Positions 1 through 7,482 of a stretch of 64,000 nucleotides of DNA are shown piece by piece. The notes under the pieces are model-generated. The model saw only the letters and a program-made list of their open reading frames with translations, ran no database searches and was not told where the DNA came from. The DNA is from Ectothiorhodospira shaposhnikovii (lineage in GTDB: Bacteria > Pseudomonadota > Gammaproteobacteria > Ectothiorhodospirales > Ectothiorhodospiraceae). The stretch is taken from assembly GCF_022227765.1 (NCBI RefSeq), contig NZ_JAJMLZ010000012.1:1-64000 (forward strand), given 5' to 3'. The number at the start of each line of letters is the position of its first letter. Within the stretch, counting starts at the first letter, position 1. A program made the translations under genes and the position numbers.

Positions 1-171
1 CAGCTTGTGACGAGCCCATCAATTCCGACTCCACATCTGAGCGTCATCCAGTTACTGAACATCCTGTCTGAGTACAACCCTCGCGCTGGAAAGGTCGCTG
101 GAGACCGACCTGCAATTAGAATCTTAAATCCTGAAGAGGGTGACGATAGGGTTCCGTTGAAGTTTCCGAAG

Positions 172-480
172 AACGCCGGGAAGCATTGCTCAAGAAGCTG
201 TTCACGCCCAACACCTGGGCTATCTATCTCCCAGGTGGCAGAGGAAGAAGGGATCAGCGCGGCCACTCTGTATCTCTGGCGTAAAAATGCCTGTGATGAT
301 GGCCAGCACTGCCTGAGAATGGGGCGATCAGGGAGGGCAAGATGCCCGAAGCTGGGAGGACAAGCCGCACCAGTTGCGGCAGAAAGACCGTGACACCCGC
401 TGGACCAAGAAGCACAAAAGGACCTTTTACGGCTACAAGAACCAAAATCTAATGGTTTTAGAGATTATCACTGGTCGACA
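172..480 (+). pseudogene. Chimeric transposase debris (IS3-type OrfA and IS5-type DDE pieces)
   Basis: Two unrelated transposase scraps abut. The first, around 220-300, reads ISQVAEEEGISAATLYLWR, the helix-turn-helix of IS3-family OrfA proteins. The second starts near 355 in another frame and reads DRDTRWTKKHKRTFYGYKNQ, typical of the catalytic part of IS5-family transposases. Neither has a full-length frame, a start in context or visible terminal repeats. I infer a decayed insertion hot-spot at the left edge of the polysaccharide region. The family assignments rest on short motifs only. Confidence 0.6.
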
Positions 481-814
481 GAATAGCCTCTTCCCAAGCG
501 GCAAAAACTGAATCCGGATTAAATAACGGTAAGTCTATAAACGCATTTTCTGCGAACGTCTGTCGCTTTGCTGGATTCGATAAAAGATCTGAGAGAGCAG
601 CAGACAACCCCCTTGCATTTAGAGGCTCTACTAATAGTCCATTCACTTCATGACGTACTAGTTCGGAGGGTCCAACTATATCGAAACTTATCACCGGCGT
701 TCCAAGTGAAAACGACTCAATCACAACGAGACCAAAGCCTTCGAAACGTGAGGACAAGACAAAAATCTGTGCGGATGCATAGTCTGCAACAACATCGTAT
801 ACAATCGATGCCAA
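458..814 (-). pseudogene. Truncated GT4-family glycosyltransferase, C-terminal part
   Basis: The 118-residue frame carries the nucleotide-sugar-binding half of a GT-B (GT4) glycosyltransferase: a segment ADYASAQIFVLSSRFEGFG, then VVIESFSLGTPVI, containing the usual E-x7-E signature. A full enzyme has about 350-400 residues, so the acceptor domain is missing. A TAA stop lies a few codons upstream of the TTG used as start, beside a run of seven A residues, so frameshift decay is possible. It lies between transposase debris and a sulfotransferase in AT-rich DNA and is most likely a nonfunctional remnant of a glycan cluster. Confidence 0.7.
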
Positions 815-967
815 TGATTTGATATTTTTTTACCGTAAACTGCCCGCCAATATCGATCAAACTCAGATTGCTCTGATGCACTAATCTGGTTAAACCTACC
901 GCTCAATACTTGAAAAAGGTCAGAAACTACAAGTCGTACCTACAACCCCTCCTTTGCAGCCCACAAC

Positions 968-1618
968 CTATTCAAAACTATAATTAAAAGCACTGATATC
1001 ATGAGCGTAAAGCTGCTGCACAATATCGATCATCCCGGGATTCAAGTATGCATTCCGAAAGTCGTACCTGCTATCTTGTGTGACATTCGACCTAGGAAGC
1101 TTTAATGAGCGGCCCAGCTTATTCTCTACTGCCTTTATATCGACTTCAAGATCCTCCATCTTTCCCAAGTAGTCTACAATGACTTCCTGCGTGCACTCAG
1201 GCTCACAAACAAAACGGGTCTGCGGCTGAAACACGTAATCTGCCTTATGCAAATCCTGATAAACGAGCCACTCCTGCAGAAAGCGCTCAAAGGTCGAAAA
1301 TTCGGGTATTTGATATCGTTCAGGATGGGCTATACCCATTGAGTCTGTACGACCAACCTTCGCGAAACGATAGGCAGAAAGCAATCTGTCCCAAGGATTT
1401 CTTACCACAGAAAAAACAAATGAACGACTGTACAACCTCGGAAACCTTGACCTAATCTCTACTGCGGTGTAATGCCCGATGGTACGCCCATAGAGCGCTT
1501 TGTTGATGCTGGTCCCGGCTGCCTTTGGGACATGCACAAAAACAACTTTCTCACGACTCCAGTAAGGATAGCGTCGATATAAATTTAAATTTTTACGTAA
1601 ATACCCCATCATGTGCAT
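968..1618 (-). CDS. Sulfotransferase family 2 protein
   Basis: A 216-residue protein with the two PAPS-binding motifs of carbohydrate sulfotransferases. The 5'-phosphosulfate loop is VFVHVPKAAGTSINKAL near residues 26-42, and the 3'-phosphate motif is SVVRNPWDRLLSAY near residues 70-83. The family transfers sulfate from PAPS to sugars. Beside a flippase and glycosyltransferase debris, it probably modified an exported polysaccharide. The start has a plausible upstream AAGG. Base composition is visibly more AT-rich than the later EPS genes, suggesting acquisition by transfer. The acceptor cannot be read from the sequence. Confidence 0.85.
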   Translation of the reverse strand: MHMMGYLRKNLNLYRRYPYWSREKVVFVHVPKAAGTSINKALYGRTIGHYTAVEIRSRFPRLYSRSFVFSVVRNPWDRLLSAYRFAKVGRTDSMGIAHPERYQIPEFSTFERFLQEWLVYQDLHKADYVFQPQTRFVCEPECTQEVIVDYLGKMEDLEVDIKAVENKLGRSLKLPRSNVTQDSRYDFRNAYLNPGMIDIVQQLYAHDISAFNYSFE

Positions 1619-2091
1619 AAGTCAACCTTTTTTATCTGAAGGGCACCTCGAAAGATTAACCCACCGGAGCATCACAATGGCGAGCCTCCCACCCTGATGT
1701 ATTTTCTCCATCTAATCCGGATTCCGTGACCTAAGACGCAGTTAAGCCCTGCTGTAGAAACCGAATGATGCAATTTTAATCGCATGGTGAACTGGCAAGA
1801 CTTTTGATTAGGCTTACCAAGGTTCATGACGTGACTCGCAAGAGCCGTGCATGATCAAGTTGTGAAGATCATTCTTCTCACTAGTGCCGGAGGCAGGATT
1901 GTCTTGTAAAACTTGGGACAAGAACTCAAGTAGGCAGTCTATCTGTAATGAGTGACGGCACAGACATAATGATTCATGCATTTCCAGTATGCATAGAAAA
2001 TAATATGGCGCTCCTGAGGACCTCATTGTCTTTTCATTGAATCTGCTGCTGATCATCTGTCTCGTCTTCCCCTTCCATATCTGGAAGTTTT
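1619..2091. other. Intergenic stretch without a recognisable gene
   Basis: About 470 bases of comparatively AT-rich DNA between the flippase and the sulfotransferase. An 80-codon minus-strand frame (1814-2056) exists, but it has no recognisable motif or convincing ribosome-binding site. I see no terminator or repeat. Confidence 0.4.
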
Positions 2092-3471
2092 TTATAAGGT
2101 GCGATTTTTAGAAACTCCCGAGTGCAAGCCTTTATTGGGTCCGATTGCAACACTCTCAATGCCCAGCCTTTTAAACACATAATATCTCAGGATCATGTTC
2201 CAGATCAGGAGTGTCATAGCAGTGGAAATTGCCGCACCATTTAGGCCGAATGGAGGGATCAGCACAAGATTCATAACAACATTACATACAGCTGCAATCG
2301 CTACGCCTCGTACCGTATCTCGCTCGTGCCCAGTCATGTTCAGCAGCATACCCACTGAACCCATGGCAGCATTAATAAGCTGTCCGATAGCCAGGATACC
2401 GAGTGCTAAAACACCAAGGCGATACTCAACCCCAAAAAGCAACTCTAGCAATGGCCCGCCAAACACTACCATCACGAGGACCGGGGGAAGAGCGAGTAAT
2501 AGAATAATGCGCGCGCTCCTTGTAACCAATCGTTGTAGCCGCGCCAAGTCATTCTGCGCGTACAAGCGGGCAAAATGTGGTTGCAGTACTTGATTCATGG
2601 CGTCCAGGCCGAACACAACCAATGTAGCCACCTGGAGGACAATGCGGTAAACACCGACCTCTTCGTCGGTTCGAATCGTGCCCAGCATGATTATGTCGGT
2701 ATGGGAATTAATAAGGTGCAGTCCCGCAAGCATAGCGAGCGGCACAGCAGCACGGCGCCAATAAGCCGATTCATACTGGGGCTGCGGGTTTGCACGTAGC
2801 GCTCTCGGTCTAGCGCGTAGGAGCAATACAACTCCTACCAAAAAAGCCGCTAACGCCGCTAATCCGTGCAAACCCATTACGCTGGCCGGCGTCAATACCT
2901 CTGCGTTCCACCACCACACGACCGCCAGAAGCATGGCGAGGAGAAGCCCGGGGCGCAGTATGCTCTCCGGCAGTTGTCCCAGGACAACACGACGCAGCCC
3001 CCTGAGTGCCGCCCCGCGCACATTCCCCAGCGCGATTAATGGCACCAGCGCAAACCCTACTACCAAGGTCTGCCAGCGTTGATCACCTAGCCATTCGCTG
3101 CCCAGCCAGAATGCCATTCCCCCGAGCGTCACCACTACTACAGAAAAAAGGGTTACGAAGAGGTTGCTCCATCGCCAGAGGCCCCGCATGAGTCCCCAGT
3201 TGACGTTCGCTTGGGCCTTGGCGGTTTCTCGCACGACAAGCTGCGGCAACCCGACCTGTGCGGGGATGGCTAGCAGCATGATTAGCGATAGAACGAACGC
3301 ATAAACACCGTAGCCTTCCGCACCTAGAGTCCTGGCCAGCACGATAGCTGTAACGAAAGCTAAGGCTACACTGGCAAGCTTGACGACCATGCTCCCTGCG
3401 CCGCCTCGGATCAGTTGCTGCCGCAACGTTGCCGTCACATATTTACGGTCGTCCAAGCAGTTCTCAGTCAC
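2092..3471 (-). CDS. Wzx-like polysaccharide flippase (MOP superfamily)
   Basis: A 459-residue integral membrane protein with about 12-14 hydrophobic segments, opening with a basic stretch and LVLARTLGAEGYGVYAF near residues 43-60. That pattern, transmembrane helix 1 followed by LG.EGYG.Y, is typical of O-antigen/teichoic-acid flippases. It would flip lipid-linked repeat units across the inner membrane. It follows a truncated ABC-transporter gene on the same strand, and a sulfotransferase and glycosyltransferase remnant lie downstream. This places it in a surface-polysaccharide cluster. Length is normal for the family. The substrate cannot be inferred. Confidence 0.85.
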   Translation of the reverse strand: MTENCLDDRKYVTATLRQQLIRGGAGSMVVKLASVALAFVTAIVLARTLGAEGYGVYAFVLSLIMLLAIPAQVGLPQLVVRETAKAQANVNWGLMRGLWRWSNLFVTLFSVVVVTLGGMAFWLGSEWLGDQRWQTLVVGFALVPLIALGNVRGAALRGLRRVVLGQLPESILRPGLLLAMLLAVVWWWNAEVLTPASVMGLHGLAALAAFLVGVVLLLRARPRALRANPQPQYESAYWRRAAVPLAMLAGLHLINSHTDIIMLGTIRTDEEVGVYRIVLQVATLVVFGLDAMNQVLQPHFARLYAQNDLARLQRLVTRSARIILLLALPPVLVMVVFGGPLLELLFGVEYRLGVLALGILAIGQLINAAMGSVGMLLNMTGHERDTVRGVAIAAVCNVVMNLVLIPPFGLNGAAISTAMTLLIWNMILRYYVFKRLGIESVAIGPNKGLHSGVSKNRTL

Positions 3472-3506
3472 GGTATGAGCGTCAAAGATGAGGGCAACAC
3501 AACAGG

Positions 3507-3851
3507 CTACTCGCTGAGACTGTAATGGCGCATCTCGATGAAACGGTTCATCACGTAATGGGTGAGGATGCGGAACGCGGCGGAGAAGAGCATGAGGGCG
3601 AAGATGGCGCCGCCCAGGGCCATGAGAAAGCCCTGGGTGCTGGTGAAGCGCAGGCCTTCGTAAAGACTGGAGAGGATAGCGTTGGTGTACACCACCTCGG
3701 GATTACCGAGCACGGCCAGGAAGGGCATGATGGACGCCACGCCGGCGGTTTCCAGCAGGGCCATGAGGATGACCATGGCCAGCACGAGGCTGCCCCGGCG
3801 GCGTTCTCGGGGGGTGAGCAGGGCCAGGGCCTTGGAGAACACTGTGATCAA
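3507..3851 (-). pseudogene. N-terminal stub of an ABC transporter permease/ATPase
   Basis: Only about 114 residues remain. They show an amphipathic start, VFSKALALLTPRERRR, then a first membrane helix with LLETAGVASIMPFLAVLGNP and a second helix. This is the beginning of an exporter-type half-transporter of the PglK/MsbA-like kind found in glycan clusters. The rest of the membrane domain and the entire nucleotide-binding domain (about 450 residues) are gone, and the flippase start lies only 35 bases beyond the stop. I chose the TTG at 3851 because homology-like sequence begins there. I infer that recombination replaced the rest of an older cluster with the flippase-sulfotransferase segment. 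Confidence 0.75.
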
Positions 3852-3899
3852 GGTGTGGGGTCCGGGTTCATGTGGGCGGCTGTTGTGGGGGCTTTCAGG

Positions 3900-3911
3900 C
3901 ACGCTACCGCC
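3900..3911 (-). promoter_or_regulatory. ops element (RfaH recruitment site)
   Basis: The minus strand reads GGCGGTAGCGTG, identical to the core of the E. coli operon polarity suppressor element. It lies 48 bases upstream of the ABC-transporter stub that heads the flippase cluster, in the direction of transcription. A short inverted repeat, GCACG...CGTGC, brackets it. Two RfaH/NusG paralogues are encoded elsewhere in this window. The match and position are seen directly. That it recruits one of those factors is inference. Confidence 0.75.
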
Positions 3912-4059
3912 ATCCCCGTGCACCCTTGAGTGCAAGGAGTTACCTGCCCCGTGGGCGTTTGCAAGCCCTGTGGTGCGGGTCGGCGGCTGTCATGCAGCCC
4001 GTATCTTTCATCATCGGGGGGAACTGCGAGGTAATTTCCCGGCGCATAGCTCCATCACG

Positions 4060-4197
4060 GGGTTGATCACGCACTCGTCCAAGCGCTGTCTTGCCGGAGC
4101 CATTCTCCCCAATACAAAGTGGCAGCCGTGGACCGAGAGGCACTGCGCAGTGCCCCCACACGCGGTAATTTTCGAGGATGACCTGGCGGAGTTTCAC
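4060..4197 (-). pseudogene. Fragment of an AAA/OLD-like ATPase coupled to the chaperone gene
   Basis: A GTG at 4197 overlaps the stop of the SecB-like gene (GTGA), giving tight coupling. About 40 residues follow with VILENYRVWGHCAVPLGPRL and a Walker A motif, IGENGSGKTAL, as at the start of RecF/OLD-type ATPases. Resemblance to such ATPases then stops and frames diverge. A complete family member has several hundred residues. It looks like a fourth gene of the toxin-antitoxin-chaperone operon lost by deletion. Confidence 0.6.
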
Positions 4198-4736
4198 TTG
4201 GTGGGCTGACAGGATTCTGATGCTTCGTTGGAGTCGCGAGCCTTGAGCATATACATGGGAATGGGGATGGGGGGGATACCCATACGGGCACACGTGCCTT
4301 GTACGTATTCCCGCCAGTAAGGCCAGATGTGATAGCCCACGTTGTAGCGCGAAAATTCTTCAAGCGCGGGTTGCAGCGTTTCGTCTTCGATGCCGTCACG
4401 GATGTCGTATTCGGCGCAGAAATCCGCCGTGATCTCCAGGTACACGTCCTCTTCATCCACTGGGGCAGTTTCCGTCACACTGGCATTGTTCACAAGACGG
4501 ACACCGGCCTGGAAGTGGCACATGGCTATGCGGCGCGGGATCGCTTTCGTCTGCTCCTCAAAGCCCAGGATATCGATCCTGGCGCCCGGCTTGCCACGGA
4601 ACTGGGGTGTGAGATCCAGTTCATCATCAAGATACGGCGGAAGAACGCCCTCCTTGCAGCGGATGTGGCCGCCGCGCAGGTGAACCGCGCGGATACTCAA
4701 GGCCTTGGTGGCGATCTCGATGAGTGAGCGATCCAT
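4194..4736 (-). CDS. SecB-like chaperone of a toxin-antitoxin-chaperone module
   Basis: A 180-residue acidic protein. Its C-terminal part, YHIWPYWREYVQGTCARMGI followed by PPIPIPMY, matches the SecB fold's closing pattern: an aromatic-rich helix containing a PY.RE..-type segment, then a G..P.....P strand. The middle holds the alternating beta segments expected for SecB. Dedicated SecB-like proteins are known third members of some HigBA-type TA systems, where they fold and stabilise an otherwise unstable antitoxin. It starts 3 bases after the stop of an XRE antitoxin gene, itself overlapping a RelE/HigB-like toxin gene. Canonical secB is shorter (about 155 residues) and usually sits next to grxC/gpsA, not here. 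Function follows mainly from context. Confidence 0.75.
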   Translation of the reverse strand: MDRSLIEIATKALSIRAVHLRGGHIRCKEGVLPPYLDDELDLTPQFRGKPGARIDILGFEEQTKAIPRRIAMCHFQAGVRLVNNASVTETAPVDEEDVYLEITADFCAEYDIRDGIEDETLQPALEEFSRYNVGYHIWPYWREYVQGTCARMGIPPIPIPMYMLKARDSNEASESCQPTK

Positions 4737-4739
4737 GCT

Positions 4740-5129
4740 TCAGGCTGCGGTCTTCCAGCAATCCATGGGATGGAGCACGTTGCCGGTTTCCGTGTAGCGG
4801 ATCCTGGGGTGCCCACAGGTGAATTTTTCAACGGGCCTGAATTCCCAGCCGTCCGCCTCGGCGCCATTCAGGGAGAAATCAGGGCTTTTGCCCAGGGCGA
4901 AGCAGATATCCGCCAGGGTGCGCAGGGTCATGTTGCGGGATCCACTCAGGATCTGGGAGATGTAGCCTCTGGTGGTGCCCATGCGGGCTGCCAGGTCGGC
5001 CTTGTTGACTCCAGCCTCTTCCATTTCCTGCCAGAGTGCCTCCGTGACTTGGGTAATGAGCCGTTCCTGGGCTACTAGCCGGGCGTTTTCCGGGCTTTCG
5101 GCAGCCCAACGGTCCAGAAAATCGGTCAT
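4740..5129 (-). CDS. XRE-family antitoxin (HigA-like) with C-terminal extension
   Basis: 129 residues. The helix-turn-helix spans about residues 39-90 (NKADLAARMGTTRGYISQIL, then MTLRTLADICFALG). It would bind the operator upstream of the operon and neutralise the upstream-encoded toxin. After the DNA-binding domain comes a tail of about 38 residues with W, F, Y and L residues (GWEFRPVEKF and onward). In chaperone-controlled antitoxins such a hydrophobic tail is the chaperone-addiction segment recognised by the SecB-like partner. Its start overlaps the toxin stop by 4 bases (ATGA), and the chaperone gene begins 3 bases after its stop. The role of the tail is inference. Confidence 0.8.
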   Translation of the reverse strand: MTDFLDRWAAESPENARLVAQERLITQVTEALWQEMEEAGVNKADLAARMGTTRGYISQILSGSRNMTLRTLADICFALGKSPDFSLNGAEADGWEFRPVEKFTCGHPRIRYTETGNVLHPMDCWKTAA

Positions 5130-5536
5130 GTCTGTGACTCCTCAATCTTTCGCCAGTTCTCGATCACGCGATGCGTGTCCTTTTGAGCGAGCTTTTGTCC
5201 CTTCTTGAAAGCGAAGTGACTGACGTAAAACACCCCACCATGGCGATTTGAGTACCATCCATAGGCCCGGATCTTGTCCACCTTGATGGCATAGAAGTTC
5301 TTCCCATTGGGTAAGTCGCCTTCGGTATTCCAGTAATCCGGCGACCTTAGCCTGCCTGTGTCGGCCAATTGCCTGCGGCGGTTATAAAAGCGCGCGAGCC
5401 AGCTGGCATGCTTGCCGGCCTGGATTGACGAGAGGGCCTCCTGCAGACTCGGCGGCATCCAGGCCTCAGCACCGCTCCCCGGCGGCGGTTGTTCGCAGTA
5501 GCGAATGGTCAGCTTGGCACCTTGGTACTCTTCCAT
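5126..5536 (-). CDS. RelE/HigB-superfamily toxin
   Basis: 136 residues. The core segment FYAIKVDKIRAYGWYSNRHG and the following FYVSHFAFKKGQKL and HRVIENWRKI have the strand-strand-helix layout of HigB/Gp49-type RelE toxins, which cleave mRNA at the ribosome. The N-terminal part (to about residue 60) is less typical. The ATG at 5536 is preferred over an upstream TTG because the palindromic operator ends just before it. It is the first gene of a toxin-antitoxin-chaperone operon, in the toxin-first order typical of HigBA. Catalytic residues cannot be fixed by eye. Confidence 0.8.
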   Translation of the reverse strand: MEEYQGAKLTIRYCEQPPPGSGAEAWMPPSLQEALSSIQAGKHASWLARFYNRRRQLADTGRLRSPDYWNTEGDLPNGKNFYAIKVDKIRAYGWYSNRHGGVFYVSHFAFKKGQKLAQKDTHRVIENWRKIEESQT

Positions 5537-5539
5537 GGA

Positions 5540-5557
5540 GTTTACCAATAAGTAAAC
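5540..5557 (-). promoter_or_regulatory. Candidate autoregulatory operator of the TA-chaperone operon
   Basis: A perfect inverted repeat, GTTTAC-6 bases-GTAAAC, lies 3 bases upstream of the toxin ATG. Its position and size fit binding by the XRE antitoxin. It is the only notable palindrome in the promoter region. Confidence 0.55.
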
Positions 5558-6010
5558 AAATGTCCAGGCTTGCGTGCAGGAGTCCGGTCAGAGGCTAGAA
5601 GGGGTAACAAGCCCGTGCTTGGGAGATAGTGCCCGCCGCCTTCCCGGGCAAAAGGCACGCTCCCACAAGGACCAGCCCCCGGACAGGACACCTCGAGCGC
5701 CCGTGCCGATGTCCGGGAAAGCAGAAAGGGACTCATTCCGCTACCAAATCTGCCCTTCCGTCCTTCAGACCCTTGATCTCGCCTCGCAGGGCGAATGCTT
5801 CGATTTGTTCCGATTGTCCTGCGGTCAGCTCAGGAAGCTCTTTGCCCACGGGCTCGTTGGCACTCTGGATGGCCATGAGGCACGCGACGATCGCCCACTC
5901 CGTAGGGCACATGCCTCCATTTGCTCCTGACTCTGTATGAAGCCTGGCTGCCACGGCGCTGCTGTCGCAGCGATTCGCTGGCAAGGCCAGCTCCACGAGG
6001 GTGAGACTTT
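5558..6010. other. Intergenic stretch with a doubtful 87-codon frame
   Basis: About 450 bases between the TA operon and the regulator gene. A minus-strand frame at 5733-5996 encodes a soluble 87-residue sequence ending in EIKGLKDGRADLVAE. I do not recognise it and cannot exclude a remnant of a longer gene. Short GC-rich inverted repeats (around 5620-5720) resemble the GTGGGAGC-type repeats elsewhere in the window. Confidence 0.35.
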
Positions 6011-6388
6011 TCAGCGCCCTGGCTTGCGTGGTTGTACGGCCTTGTCCGACTCTGTTTTCAAGTCGCTGCCCAACTCTTTTTTCAACACCTCAATCTCCCG
6101 CTGAATCGCCTCGCATTCCTTTTGCTTGCGCGCCAGGAAGGCGCGGGTGATGTGCAGCTTTTCCGTGAGGCCCTTGGGGGTGAGCAGGTAGGCGTAGGCG
6201 CGTTTGTTCTGGCTGTTGCGGAAGTTTTCGGCCTTCACCAGGCCCTTGTCGATGAGGGCGCGCAGGCTGTAGTGGGTGGCGCCCAGGCTCACGCCCAGCG
6301 CTTGTGCCAGTTCCCGCTGGGTGAGCTGGGGGTTGTCGGCCAGCAGACGCAGGAGCCGCAGGCGAATGGTATCGCTGTGGGTGTCCAA
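6011..6388 (-). CDS. MarR-type EPS-associated transcriptional regulator
   Basis: 125 residues. A winged helix-turn-helix runs over about residues 5-75 (LLRLLADNPQLTQRELAQAL, GVSLGATHYSLRALIDKGLV, with a wing containing NKRAYAYLLTPKG). A charged coiled segment follows (ARKQKECEAIQREIEVLKKE), then a basic tail. The layout matches the small MarR-like regulators described as EPS-associated, which occur beside exopolysaccharide and exosortase-type loci. It lies between the TA-chaperone operon and the Septu-like pair, downstream of the EPS genes on the same strand. A degenerate ops-like element 47 bases upstream suggests that transcription reaching this gene may depend on an RfaH-type factor. Confidence 0.85.
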   Translation of the reverse strand: MDTHSDTIRLRLLRLLADNPQLTQRELAQALGVSLGATHYSLRALIDKGLVKAENFRNSQNKRAYAYLLTPKGLTEKLHITRAFLARKQKECEAIQREIEVLKKELGSDLKTESDKAVQPRKPGR

Positions 6389-6435
6389 GGTGGAGCTTGG
6401 CGGGCTGGGTATTTGATGGCTTGAGGGGCTGCAGG

Positions 6436-6447
6436 CATGCTGCCGCC
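6436..6447 (-). promoter_or_regulatory. Degenerate ops-like element upstream of the MarR gene
   Basis: The minus strand reads GGCGGCAGCATG, two changes from GGCGGTAGCGTG. It is embedded in a block (about 6433-6460) that matches the block around the exact ops site at 3897-3924 at most positions. Both sit 47-48 bases upstream of a start codon. The paired sequence and spacing are direct observations. Function is inferred. Confidence 0.4.
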
Positions 6448-6741
6448 ATCTTCGTGCATGTTTGGGGGATGCATGAAGGAAGCGGGTCCGGTCCCTGGGG
6501 ATTCAGGGGTGGTCGCTCGACCGCGGGTGCGGTTTTGGTTGTTCAGGGTTTGAACGGTACTGTTTTTTTTGGGGGGTTTCAAGGGGGAATTTGGGGGTGG
6601 GCCTTGAGGGGTTCATCATGGCCGGTATTTCTGAATGGCGTGGCCGGGGTGCGGTGGCCCGGTAGCCGATGAACAGGATATCGTGGCGCTTGTCCCCGAG
6701 CATTCGTTTATGGGGCTGTTGGGTGCTCTAAGTGGGGGCTG
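6448..6741. other. Non-coding gap downstream of the HNH gene
   Basis: Together with the leader at 6389-6447 this gap is about 350 bases, GC-rich, with T- and G-runs near 6568-6580. I see no gene, terminator or repeat in it. Confidence 0.4.
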
Positions 6742-7482
6742 TCATAACAATTCTGGTTGGTCATGTCGGAGAACATCTTCGGCAATAGGGCCGAAAAATT
6801 GTCGTGTCATGCTGAAAAAGGATTTGAGTTTTCCAGAAACAGGGGAAAGATCCACTTTCGCCAGGCTGTGCAGATCCATTTCGTTATCCAGGTGTTCGTT
6901 AAACAATTCGCTCAGCTCATCCCACCACTGTTTGCGTTCGCTCTGCAAAAATTGGCTGTTGAGATTCAGAACATCGATGGTGTACTGGGCCCGCTCGCTG
7001 TCCCACTCATTCAGATTTTCTTTGGGCACAATGCGTCCATCTGAAAGGTAAGAGAAGAATCTGGAACAATCGGGCTGATGGGGTGAGACAAATCTTTGTA
7101 TATCCACAGCACCTTGTTTACCCGGTGCGTGCCCCCCGAAAAGATCAGTTGGCACACCGGCTGCCTGCTGGCGGCCTTTTAGAACCCCGATACGCTGTGC
7201 ATCTATGGCACTGGCCGCGAGATTACTGTAATCAAAAGTCCGTCCCGGGTTCTGGCTTTTGTTCTCAACATGCTCGATGTGAAAGCCGATACCATAGGCG
7301 TTCGCGTCTAATTCGCTATAACAGCACAGATGGTATTGCTCATCCAGCAGATATTTCATCACTTCCGGTTTGTGATTGAAGCGACTCCATCGGCTTGTGG
7401 CTTGTGTAGTGGTTTTTGGAGGCGTTTGGTTTGCCTGATTCAGATGATAACCACCATTTCCCTGTTTTTTTATTTCCCTCAT
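6742..7482 (-). CDS. HNH endonuclease-like effector of a Septu-like pair (PtuB-like)
   Basis: 246 residues. The HNH region is near residues 48-95: YHLCCYSELD, then FHIEHVENKS with the conserved HxxH-type general-base segment, then FDYSNLAAS. This is the layout of the TIGR02646-like HNH proteins that partner RecF-type ATPases in Septu and retron-associated defence. The usual CxxC before the HNH is CCYS here, so one zinc-binding cysteine appears substituted. It overlaps the ATPase stop by 4 bases (ATGA), which implies co-translation. It would act as a nuclease released on phage infection. The defence role rests on gene pairing, not on a test. Confidence 0.75.
   Translation of the reverse strand: MREIKKQGNGGYHLNQANQTPPKTTTQATSRWSRFNHKPEVMKYLLDEQYHLCCYSELDANAYGIGFHIEHVENKSQNPGRTFDYSNLAASAIDAQRIGVLKGRQQAAGVPTDLFGGHAPGKQGAVDIQRFVSPHQPDCSRFFSYLSDGRIVPKENLNEWDSERAQYTIDVLNLNSQFLQSERKQWWDELSELFNEHLDNEMDLHSLAKVDLSPVSGKLKSFFSMTRQFFGPIAEDVLRHDQPELL

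Noticed and set aside
1814-2056. 80-codon minus-strand frame
   Set aside because: No ribosome site, no recognisable domain, AT-rich non-coding surroundings.
5733-5996. 87-codon minus-strand frame as a confident gene
   Set aside because: Reads like protein in part, but I recognise no family and see no ribosome site, so it is mentioned only in the intergenic note.
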